Assembly: GCF_029892605.1 (NCBI RefSeq)
Contig: NZ_JARXWF010000001.1
Location: 372,001 to 436,000 of the forward strand
DNA: 64,000 nucleotides
Origin: Parabacteroides sp. PM6-13
GTDB lineage: Bacteria; Bacteroidota; Bacteroidia; Bacteroidales; Tannerellaceae
Direction of reading: 5' to 3'
Every line of letters begins with the position of its first letter. Position 1 is the stretch's first letter. Below are positions 16,055 to 23,842 of this stretch, one piece after another. The translations under genes and the position numbers were made by a program. Below the pieces are notes generated by a model. The model saw only the letters and a program-made list of their open reading frames with translations, made no database searches and was not told where the DNA came from.

Positions 16055-16942
16055 TTAATAGTATAATGATAATTGCCCCACCGTCTCCCTCATCTTCTTC
16101 CTCACATATCCGGGCGAAAGAACCTTCACATACTTTCCTTTCGACAGAATATCTCCGAAGAACTTTGTGGTTGGTCGCAACCTGTATGTAAACTCCGACT
16201 TCCCCTCCTCCGTCTTTGTTTCCTTTTGTGAAGGATGTAAGGGCTGTGTTCGCAGATAATCCACCTGTTTACCATACGCACGTATGACAACATCCATGAT
16301 CGGGATGTTCTCATACTCTCCAACAGCATGTTCTGAAAGGTATTCTTCTGCATTGAACTCTTCCGGAAATTTAAAGGTTTCTTTCTTTACAACAATGCTT
16401 TTCATCCGATCAAGCGCATAAGCCTTCATCTTATCCTCTCCTTCTTTTATTCCAAACATATACCACCGTTGATTAGTAAACTGAACAAAGTATGGATAAC
16501 ATATCACGCTGAACTCTTCCCCGCCAAATCGCTTATAAGAAAATTCGATAACATTGTTGCCACGAATAGCATCCAATATCTTTTGAAGATATAACTGCGC
16601 TGAAGGATTCTCTTCTGTTATGATACGGTCTTTTATCCTGGTGTTTTGCGAAATGGCAGATTGCAAAGACATCATATTCCACATCCAGTTGGCGGTTGCA
16701 TTTTCTTTCCTATCATCTGATACCAAGAAGTAAGTATGGTCAGATGGGTTATAACTGATTTGTATCCCAATATCTAAACTGTTGATCGCATTCTTGTGTT
16801 CCTGAAATGTACGGCGCGATAGACTTATATGGTTTATGTTATATACACTACGATCCCATTTATCACTTAACTCTTCGAGTGTGTGTTCACCTTTTCCAAG
16901 AGTGTCAATCAGCCAAAAATATCGTCTCAATTTTGTTGTCAT
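16055..16942 (-). CDS. WYL-domain transcriptional regulator
   Basis: The 295-residue protein has an N-terminal winged helix (about 1-75, with SRRTFQEHKNAI as the recognition part) and a WYL domain (about 115-200, motif QRWYMFGI with Trp160, Tyr161). It ends in a WCX-type C-terminal domain (about 205-290, ending VRKKMRETVGQLSLYY). WYL domains sense nucleic acid or nucleotide ligands, and proteins of this build (BrxR, CapW) repress anti-phage operons. It is the first gene of the island operon, so it probably controls the genes that follow. A TATCTTTG -7 element lies at 16960-16967. Confidence 0.9.
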   Translation of the reverse strand: MTTKLRRYFWLIDTLGKGEHTLEELSDKWDRSVYNINHISLSRRTFQEHKNAINSLDIGIQISYNPSDHTYFLVSDDRKENATANWMWNMMSLQSAISQNTRIKDRIITEENPSAQLYLQKILDAIRGNNVIEFSYKRFGGEEFSVICYPYFVQFTNQRWYMFGIKEGEDKMKAYALDRMKSIVVKKETFKFPEEFNAEEYLSEHAVGEYENIPIMDVVIRAYGKQVDYLRTQPLHPSQKETKTEEGKSEFTYRLRPTTKFFGDILSKGKYVKVLSPGYVRKKMRETVGQLSLYY

Positions 16943-16959
16943 ACGAAATAGATTTGTTG

Positions 16960-16967
16960 CAAAGATA
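16960..16967 (-). promoter_or_regulatory. Promoter of the WYL operon with possible operator
   Basis: TATCTTTG (minus strand, 16960-16967) is 18 nt before the ATG. Immediately upstream a hexamer TGTGCA is repeated (plus-strand positions 16977-16982 and 16990-16995, 13 bp apart), placed where a repressor would cover the -33 region. Binding by the WYL protein is a guess. Confidence 0.5.
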
Positions 16968-17084
16968 GGTGTTCGGTGTGCAAAATATATGTGCAGACGT
17001 CGGTATTTTCACAAATAATGATCAATTTACATCTTGACCCCTCTACTCTGTCCTCTTTCGATATCATACTTAGGTTGGAAGCGA

Positions 17085-17309
17085 TTATCTACTTGTACTC
17101 TCAATTACGGGTAACTGCTTTCCATCTCTTGCTAATTTTTCATAGATCAAATCATAACCAGAGCCCTCACCCTCCATAAGGTTTAGATCATGAAATGTTT
17201 GTATCAAATGAGGGTTCCGTCGTGAACGTTCGTGTAAAATATTATGTTCAGTAATGCCAAGAGGTAGATTCCCGGGATTTGTAATAACAAGTTTATATAA
17301 AAATGCCAC
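17085..17309 (-). pseudogene. Fragment of an ATP-binding RecG-like/AlbA_2 transcriptional regulator
   Basis: Only 74 residues remain, containing TNPGNLPLGIT, NPHLIQTFHDLNLMEGEGSG and YDLIYEKLARDGKQLP. These match the C-terminal part of the long putative transcriptional regulators with AlbA_2 and histidine-kinase-like ATPase regions, which normally exceed 400 residues. The N-terminal part is absent and the frame closes early. It is best read as a decayed gene at the far edge of the island, suggesting past turnover of mobile or defence genes here. Confidence 0.65.
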
Positions 17310-17327
17310 TCCCCCACCTTAGAAATC

Positions 17328-17368
17328 AAAACGAGACTGCCTCATGTGAGACAGCCTCGTCGATCTAA
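17328..17368 (-). terminator. Terminator after the type IX secreted protease gene
   Basis: CGAGACTGCCTCA and TGAGACAGCCTCG form a near-perfect hairpin allowing G-T pairs. On the minus strand it is followed by TTTTGATTTC. It sits about 55 nt past the stop at 17424. Confidence 0.65.
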
Positions 17369-17423
17369 GTAGAGTTTGCGATAAGGGGGGATGCCCTTAC
17401 CTTTTCGTTTATTTCACGATCGT

Positions 17424-20400
17424 TTATTTCACGATCACTTTAAAGCTTTCGCCGTCGACAAGCACGATGTAGCTGCCTGCCGGAACCTGGCATACGGTTT
17501 CACCCTCCTTAAGCGGAGTGATCAGGATGGAGCGTCCGTTGAAGGTGTATATGCGGATATCACCCTTATCGGTCTTCTGTTCTCCGTTATACCAGATGTA
17601 GATATGGCCTTCGGTAGTCCAAACCGCATTCTTATCACTAAAGCCCGTGTCGTATAGACCGGATTTCGTTTTAGGAGCAGTTTTTACACCTTTGATAGAG
17701 ACATTTACATTGGTGGTTATGTTCTTGATCGTGTATGTGCCATCAAGATTATCCTCCACAACATTTCCCTTATTTGTCGTTATGGTCATGTTTGAGATAT
17801 CATATCCATTAGCAACAATGATGCGGAATGTATAGTCTTTACCATCAAGTGCCTCGTGGACATCGCTGTCGTAAGTAAGACCCTTCACCTTCGGCATATT
17901 GATCTTGTGCACTCTGTATTCCAGATGGATTTCTTTGGTGAATAATGATTCCAAATCATACAGGTTGGTTGCCGCCACCTTGAAGGCGTTATCCTTCTTA
18001 GAGATCTGACCGGTATAGCTCAACTCCTTCGTAGAAGCGAGATACTTACCATTCAGGTAGATCGTGTACATCGTCGGATCATTAGGCATATCCTCTACGG
18101 ATGCCGTTATCAGCCAGTTGTAGTTCAATCCCATAGCGCCCACACTTTCAAACGGATCTCCCGGGAACGCGATCAAGTCGCCCTTACCCTGAACAGCCGG
18201 TCCCGCGTCGGTAGCCGGAACATAGTTGGGTGTATCATTGGTCGCCGGTTTCTGTTTGAACGCATATCCGATATACATATCTTCGGCCGCGTAGATACGC
18301 ACCTCTTTATTCAGTTCGACTTGGATAAATTCACCTACCGCCGGATTGTTTACCTTTTGTGAGTGGATAATCGTATTGCCACGACGAACATTTACGGTGA
18401 TACCATCAACCGGTTCCGACATAAGGAACAGATTGACTGATTTGATCTTCGCGTCATGATAGTTCAAGAGTTCTTCCTGTGTCAATCGGATAGCTACTTC
18501 CAATTCGCCTCCGGCTGCCGTTCCGATAGAATTTCCGGTCGATACACCGTCGGTATACCCCAGGTCGGTGGTCGGGATCTCTCTTGCCGTGTTATTATCT
18601 TTCTTTTTAGCCTTTGTCTTAACACCCGGGACAGCTATCTGGGCAACTTCCAGTTTATTATTTTGTCCGCCCTTAATAATCATCGCTTCTAAGGCTTCGA
18701 TCACTTCGGGATCATCCGAAATACCCAATTGCTTGATATCGATCTTGCCGGATTTGAGGTCTTCGATAATCCGCAGTTCTTCCGCGGTGTATTCCGGCTG
18801 TGTCTCCACGCTATTGATTACGACCGGTGAAGCGGTTGCCTGCTCCGTGTTTACGGCAGGAGCCGATTCCGTTTCTACGATGCCAGTATCCCAGCTCAGC
18901 TTAAACGTTCCGTTCGTATCCAGCAGTTCGGCACTAAGATTGATCGGGGTCACGGCGGCTTGTTCCACAAGAACATATTTCGCTATGGTGCCTCCGCTTA
19001 GCGCTACTTTAATCAATCCTTTTCTCGCCTTTCCGGTATTCTCTTCCACGGTATACGTAAAGCTTCCGTTGCCTATGCCTTCTCCGTTCTGAATAGTGAT
19101 CCAAGAATCAGCCGTTGCCGTCCAAGGCGCGGTCGTTTCCACCTGTACCGTAGATTGGGTCTTATCGATATTTTTCCGTTTTACCGCCAAATCACCTTTC
19201 AGATCAAAGCGGGTATAGGTAAACTTAGGAGCAATATTCAAGGAAAGCCCCATGCCTGATACGGCTGAATTGGTATATGGATACCAACCGATACGTAGAT
19301 ACATGCCAAAAATACCCAGATAGTATTCCGTATAAGCCGTATTCTTAAGGATCTCACCTTCTCTGCCTTCGGATGCGGCAATAGCAAGTGTCGCCTTGTT
19401 TTGTCTAAATCCGTCCACAACAATATAAAACGCTTCGTCTAAGGCTACCGCTTCATCAAACACAACGGTGGTATATCCATTGGGATTAATCTCGGAAAGC
19501 GGCAAAGCTTTCGTTTGTATGATTGTACCCGGCAGGCCTTTCGCTTCGCGAGCGATAGATACGGTCAGGTCATTTCCACCCGTCAGGTCACCGGTCAGAA
19601 TCATCAGGTCTACCGATTCGATAAAGCCCATTTCGACAGGCGCTTCGAAGCGTTCCGCCATTTTACCATAGTTACCCGTATTTGTTCCGGTGTAATATCC
19701 TCCGCTAAAGGCGTGTGCTTCCATCGTCTCTTCCCCGTAACTCATATTCCAGATATTACCGGATGTATAGCCGATCTTCGCAAACTCTTCGAGTTCGATC
19801 TTATCACTTCCCTCGCCATTGGTAGCCGTATAAGCAAAATCATAGGCCCCTGTTTGATTATAGACTACCTTGCCCGGGTTTTGCGCGGTGGAAGCGCTCG
19901 GGGTTCCACCATAGAATTGCCAATCCCACTCTGTCGGATAGTTTTCCGATTTATCGGCAAAATAGACATTTGCCTCTTTCGGTGCGAACGGGCCGTAGGA
20001 TGTCAGGGTGTATCCACCTTCAACAACAGCCTCAAAACCACCTACCGGCACGCGTTGTTTGACCGTAATAGCATCTTCCAGGGTGTAAGTATCTTCTCCT
20101 CTGTAGTTCTTCACACGCAGGGTGATATCATAGGTTCCCGGATTGAGGTATTGCACGATTGGATTTTCCTCAGCAGAAGCCTCCGGACTACCTCCGTCGA
20201 ATGTCCAGTCATACAGGATCGGAGGTCCGGTAGAGAGGTCGGTCAGTTGAATGTATTCACCCACGTAGATCGTTACCTTTTCCTGGGTAGCTTCTGTCAT
20301 ACGAACACCATCGATTCCTGCCAGGTTACCGGTCTGTCCGTAATACTGCCAGGCTATCTGAGCCTCTTTATTGGCATAGGCAGATAGGTCGACCGTTTGC

Positions 20401-22556
20401 GGATACCAATTCCAGGCAAGTGACCCGCCAATATCCGTAGCGTTGGTCCATACTTTAATCGGTTCTTTTCCGGCTTCCACGATATAACAGTTCAAAACAC
20501 CCCCTTCTAAGCGGAAGGAAGAGTATCCGGCATAGAATTCAAGCTTGGCCTTCGCCGGTATATTCATCAGCGGAGTCGACAGCCAGGCATCGACAGGAGC
20601 CGCTTCATCATAGACAACCATAGCGGAAGCTACATTGTCCGGATTGATCGTGTTAAACGTAGGCGTTGATGAGCCCGGATTGCCCGGAACCCATTGGTTG
20701 GCACTCTGCGCTTCGTCACCCAGACTAACAGTCCAACCTGCCGGTGGGAAATCGGTTGCATAGACCACATTATCAAAACCCTCTTGCATAACCGCGTTTT
20801 CAATAGCAAAAGAGGCTTTCGGCGCTACCGGGTTATCCCCTTTTTCAACCACATGAATAGTCAAGCTATAAACCGCTTCATTCTCCGTTCCTTTATTGAC
20901 CGTCAGCGTTGTTTCGTATTCGCCCGGCGTATTATAGGTAACGGTATGCGGACCAATCTCTGTAGAGCTGGTGATATTTCCTCCGGGGAAGCTCCATTCG
21001 TAACTGGTCGCCCGACTGGATAGGTTGGTATACGTGATTGATTTAAACACATAGATCTCCGTTGCGTTCGTTTTGAAGAAAGCGGTAGCTTTGCCTCCCC
21101 CTTCATAGGTTCCTTCTAAACGGGTGGCGCCCGTAGCCCCTTTATCGAGGTAAGCAGCCATCTGTAAATCCAAGTCATTCACCTGATCCCAGTGGTAATA
21201 AAGCTTACCATAGAGGTTACGTCCATTCGGAGCGCTACAGCTGGAGCTACCTCCACTCAGTGTTCCGACAACCAAGCCATCCTGATTGAACAGAGGCGAA
21301 CCGGAAGAACCACCTTCGGTTACGCTATACCCGTTTTGGGTTTGTGAGAAATAGACATTCCAATGGGCATTTTCAGCACCTCTGGAGCCATCGCTTCCTG
21401 CCCAGGAGGCATCGACCGCGGGAGTGGTTACCGTTGAGATCTTTTTCACGTCACCCTGCGGATGATGAATACCCACACCACTTGTCATAGGCGTATTAGT
21501 TCTGTCCCAACCATTGAAATAAACCTGCCAATCAGGCTGGGTCTCCAGTTTCAACAAAGCACCGTCGGAAGCGCCTTCGATCGGAATACGCACCAACATC
21601 TCGGATCCGATAAGCGTCTTCACATCAGAGCGAACCACCAGACTACCACAAGTATCATACTCGTAGTCAAAATAGTACTGAGCCATTAAAAGATCTTCCG
21701 CACTTACATCAACACCTTTATTGTCTGTGAAACAATGAGACGCGGTCAGGAAAAACGGTGTCAGGTCCTGAGCCGTATTGTTTATTAACGTACCCGAACA
21801 TAGATACCATCCGCCACTGGCACCGCCAATGCGCGTAAGTGATTTGGCAACGCCGGTTTTTTCAACCTGCCAATCATCACCCTCTTCGCAATTGATATCG
21901 ACCATACATTTTCCGGATTCACCGGCACGAAGTTGCGGACGGGTGTCGTAGGTCTCCATATAGTTATAACCATAACCAATACCGGAGATATTGATACGTG
22001 GCTGATGTTCTACCGCCACAAATATATTTTCGTTCGCCTTGTAGGGACTCACATATTCCAGCGTAAACTCATCACCCGACAATAGCTGGGTAGAGAACTG
22101 ACCGCCCGACGGGTTGGTACGGCTGGTATACGCGCCCAACACCTGTGTCTGGTCGGCATTGTAGATAAACAACTTACCGCCTTCCGGGATATAAAATTCC
22201 TCATAGGTCAGAAGCGTCGCGATAGCTCCCGGCGCATGAATGGTGTATCGGAGTATCTGCTGACCATTCGACAGCGTTGCCCACTCCCCTTTTTGCATGA
22301 GGCTGATATTCTCGGGAATGGAAATGGCCGCGCGGAGCGGTACCCCCATAGTCTCCCGTTCGAGGTCTTCACGAATAAGCGTGTTCACGTCGAAGTCGAC
22401 CTTTGCCGTAAAAGGCACCGTAGCCTGGCGTAAGGAAAGAGACGGGTGTTCAAAACTGGGAGGAAGTCCTCCTTCACTGATCTGCGCTATGGCGCTGAAT
22501 TGCCCTGTTATAAGTAAGAATAACAGGAACGTAAAAAGTGTTAGTCGTTTTTTCAT
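17424..22556 (-). CDS. Type IX secreted serine endopeptidase with PKD and BACON domains
   Basis: This 1710-residue secreted protein begins with a signal peptide (MKKRLTLFTFLLFLLITG) and an N-terminal prodomain. A lysyl-endopeptidase-like S1 protease domain follows, whose triad is His274 (TASHCF), Asp331 (SDGALL) and Ser420 (GGSSGSPLF). Two or three PKD-like domains follow (for example YEWSFPGGN and YDWTFDGGSP), with a jelly-roll-like region between them (about 600-740). A BACON-like domain lies near residues 1120-1200, and two further lectin-like or fibronectin-like parts come after it. The end, TFNGRSILITPL to SFKVIVK, is a type A type IX sorting domain, so SprA (52710-60152) is its expected exit route. 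It resembles surface proteases of Porphyromonas relatives; the Lys specificity is unproven. Confidence 0.88.
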   Translation of the reverse strand: MKKRLTLFTFLLFLLITGQFSAIAQISEGGLPPSFEHPSLSLRQATVPFTAKVDFDVNTLIREDLERETMGVPLRAAISIPENISLMQKGEWATLSNGQQILRYTIHAPGAIATLLTYEEFYIPEGGKLFIYNADQTQVLGAYTSRTNPSGGQFSTQLLSGDEFTLEYVSPYKANENIFVAVEHQPRINISGIGYGYNYMETYDTRPQLRAGESGKCMVDINCEEGDDWQVEKTGVAKSLTRIGGASGGWYLCSGTLINNTAQDLTPFFLTASHCFTDNKGVDVSAEDLLMAQYYFDYEYDTCGSLVVRSDVKTLIGSEMLVRIPIEGASDGALLKLETQPDWQVYFNGWDRTNTPMTSGVGIHHPQGDVKKISTVTTPAVDASWAGSDGSRGAENAHWNVYFSQTQNGYSVTEGGSSGSPLFNQDGLVVGTLSGGSSSCSAPNGRNLYGKLYYHWDQVNDLDLQMAAYLDKGATGATRLEGTYEGGGKATAFFKTNATEIYVFKSITYTNLSSRATSYEWSFPGGNITSSTEIGPHTVTYNTPGEYETTLTVNKGTENEAVYSLTIHVVEKGDNPVAPKASFAIENAVMQEGFDNVVYATDFPPAGWTVSLGDEAQSANQWVPGNPGSSTPTFNTINPDNVASAMVVYDEAAPVDAWLSTPLMNIPAKAKLEFYAGYSSFRLEGGVLNCYIVEAGKEPIKVWTNATDIGGSLAWNWYPQTVDLSAYANKEAQIAWQYYGQTGNLAGIDGVRMTEATQEKVTIYVGEYIQLTDLSTGPPILYDWTFDGGSPEASAEENPIVQYLNPGTYDITLRVKNYRGEDTYTLEDAITVKQRVPVGGFEAVVEGGYTLTSYGPFAPKEANVYFADKSENYPTEWDWQFYGGTPSASTAQNPGKVVYNQTGAYDFAYTATNGEGSDKIELEEFAKIGYTSGNIWNMSYGEETMEAHAFSGGYYTGTNTGNYGKMAERFEAPVEMGFIESVDLMILTGDLTGGNDLTVSIAREAKGLPGTIIQTKALPLSEINPNGYTTVVFDEAVALDEAFYIVVDGFRQNKATLAIAASEGREGEILKNTAYTEYYLGIFGMYLRIGWYPYTNSAVSGMGLSLNIAPKFTYTRFDLKGDLAVKRKNIDKTQSTVQVETTAPWTATADSWITIQNGEGIGNGSFTYTVEENTGKARKGLIKVALSGGTIAKYVLVEQAAVTPINLSAELLDTNGTFKLSWDTGIVETESAPAVNTEQATASPVVINSVETQPEYTAEELRIIEDLKSGKIDIKQLGISDDPEVIEALEAMIIKGGQNNKLEVAQIAVPGVKTKAKKKDNNTAREIPTTDLGYTDGVSTGNSIGTAAGGELEVAIRLTQEELLNYHDAKIKSVNLFLMSEPVDGITVNVRRGNTIIHSQKVNNPAVGEFIQVELNKEVRIYAAEDMYIGYAFKQKPATNDTPNYVPATDAGPAVQGKGDLIAFPGDPFESVGAMGLNYNWLITASVEDMPNDPTMYTIYLNGKYLASTKELSYTGQISKKDNAFKVAATNLYDLESLFTKEIHLEYRVHKINMPKVKGLTYDSDVHEALDGKDYTFRIIVANGYDISNMTITTNKGNVVEDNLDGTYTIKNITTNVNVSIKGVKTAPKTKSGLYDTGFSDKNAVWTTEGHIYIWYNGEQKTDKGDIRIYTFNGRSILITPLKEGETVCQVPAGSYIVLVDGESFKVIVK

Positions 22557-22574
22557 ATCTCTATGAATTAAATG

Positions 22575-22605
22575 TAAATATAGTCCTATCTCATGTATCG
22601 ATAGG
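22575..22605 (-). promoter_or_regulatory. Promoter region and palindrome before the secreted protease gene
   Basis: A TATATTTA -7-like element (minus strand, 22575-22582) lies 19 nt before the ATG. Just upstream is the palindrome CCTATC-N9-GATAGG (22585-22605), in the spacer where a regulator would block or help RNA polymerase. No regulator is identified. Confidence 0.4.
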
Positions 22606-22827
22606 CTTAGAGTTTGTTCGCTGATATATCAAAAATAAAAGCCCTTGAGCCTTTACTAAAAAGTAGAGTATCTATTAAGTTTCAATCGCTGCAGCCAAAT
22701 GTATACATTAATTTTTACAAAAAAAATAAAACATGATTTTTTCTTAGCCCGGCAACGATCTTCAGAAAAATTCTCACGTTTTTTTTACACCTTGAGAATT
22801 TTTTCTCAGCCCTTAAAAAACCGTGCA

Positions 22828-22873
22828 AAAAAATTCTCACCCGCGTGAGAAAAAATTCTCATGCGGGTGAGAA
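22828..22873. repeat. Double TTCTCAC palindrome, copy 1
   Basis: About 46 bp identical to 60175-60220. Each half (TTCTCACCCGCGTGAGAA and TTCTCATGCGGGTGAGAA) is a small palindrome, and the two halves are also inverted copies of each other. The DNA or RNA can therefore fold as two short hairpins or one long one. Weaker related copies (TTCTCACG at 22771, TTGAGAATTTTTTCTCA at 22792) lie just before it. Both flanking genes point away, so it does not end either of them. Confidence 0.75.
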
Positions 22874-23105
22874 TAAAAAAAATACCCCTACAAAGAGGGA
22901 CAAAAAGGCTGGAGAGACCCTCAAAAAAAGGTAAAATTGTGAAATTCTTTGTGTAAGAACCCAAAAAGGTGTGTCAGGAGGCAATTTATTTAATATATTT
23001 GAGCGTTTTTTGAGAACAAGGGGGTTTTTCTCGCTTCTTGCCACCGTGGCAGGGGCTGCAAAAAACAGAAAAAAGCGACAGATTATACATAATAAATTAG
23101 GTAAT

Positions 23106-23507
23106 ATGAGTACAGCAACACAGGATGCGCCTACACAAGACAGAGTAACTCTTCTGATTGCGGAAGATGAAGAAAGCAATTATTTATTGCTGAAAACTAT
23201 TTTGCATAAATATTGTGACCTGATCCGTGCTAAAACCGGAAAAGAGGCGCTGGATATGTTTCAGCAAAACAAAGTCGACTTGATCATGCTGGATATCAAA
23301 ATGCCGGAAATGACAGGTATCGAGGCATTGAAAGAGATCCGGAAAATATCCCAGACAATCCCTATTGTCATGCAGTCAGCCTATGTTTTTGATTCTGACA
23401 TGGAAGAAGCACGCCAGGCAGGCGCTTCCGATTTCATCACAAAACCGATCAATATAAAGGTACTGAAAGAAACGTTAAGCAAATACTGTCCCGCTTTAAC
23501 ATTCTAA
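23106..23507 (+). CDS. Stand-alone response regulator (receiver domain only)
   Basis: The 133-residue protein is one CheY-like receiver domain. The acidic pair is in IAEDEESNY, the phosphorylated Asp63 in IMLDIKMPEMTG and the conserved Lys in DFITKPINIKV. No output domain follows. The start at 23106 is chosen because the upstream extension is unlike receiver proteins. The cognate kinase is not nearby; the hybrid sensor at 26494 has its own receiver. It could act by binding partner proteins. A terminator follows. Confidence 0.88.
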   Translation: MSTATQDAPTQDRVTLLIAEDEESNYLLLKTILHKYCDLIRAKTGKEALDMFQQNKVDLIMLDIKMPEMTGIEALKEIRKISQTIPIVMQSAYVFDSDMEEARQAGASDFITKPINIKVLKETLSKYCPALTF

Positions 23508-23528
23508 TTGTTCCTTATATATATACGA

Positions 23529-23597
23529 AGGCTTAAAACACCATAGCCCCATCTAACAACAAGGTGGAGAGCTTCAGTTATGGTGCTTTAAGCCTTT
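23529..23597 (+). terminator. Terminator after the response regulator
   Basis: AAGGCTTAAAACACCATA pairs with TATGGTGCTTTAAGCCTT around a 33-nt loop and runs into TTTTT. Confidence 0.75.
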
Positions 23598-23626
23598 TTC
23601 GCGTTTCTTTTGTTGATTTTTTTTCG

Positions 23627-23700
23627 TATATTTGTAGAATATAGGATGCGCTTCGGCAATTTCAAGCAAGCTTGATTGCGCTCTGCTTTCACTATATTTG
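23627..23700 (+). promoter_or_regulatory. Two tandem promoter elements before the KamA-like gene
   Basis: TATATTTGTAG occurs twice, with -7 elements at 23627-23634 and 23693-23700. The second has a TTG 18 bp upstream (23672-23674) and is the better promoter. Between them lies a GC-richer stretch with CAAGCAAGCTTGATTG. The leader to the ATG at 23843 is about 135 nt. Confidence 0.5.
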
Positions 23701-23842
23701 TAGAGAACAGTAAGAATTCGTTTACACGAATCACACCACGAGGAAAATCACTCCCGGCATTTATACGAGAAAAACACAATACCTAATGAGAATCAGGGAC
23801 TGTGTTTGGCAAGGTATCTTCCTTAATCAACAAGAGCATTTT

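Larger units (their letters stand above)
22557..23105. other. Divergent intergenic region
   Basis: This 549-bp spacer separates the minus-strand protease gene from the plus-strand response regulator. It holds the protease promoter, an AT-rich stretch and the TTCTCAC hairpin cluster. The frame that would extend the regulator upstream crosses low-complexity sequence and is not coding. Confidence 0.55.

Noticed and set aside
12860-17400. Search for a duplicated tRNA 3' end marking an integrated element
   Set aside because: I could not find a direct repeat of the tRNA end at the far side of the island, so no attachment sites are claimed.
22971-23105. N-terminal extension of the response regulator
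   Set aside because: The extra residues are basic and low-complexity; the receiver domain starts properly at 23106.
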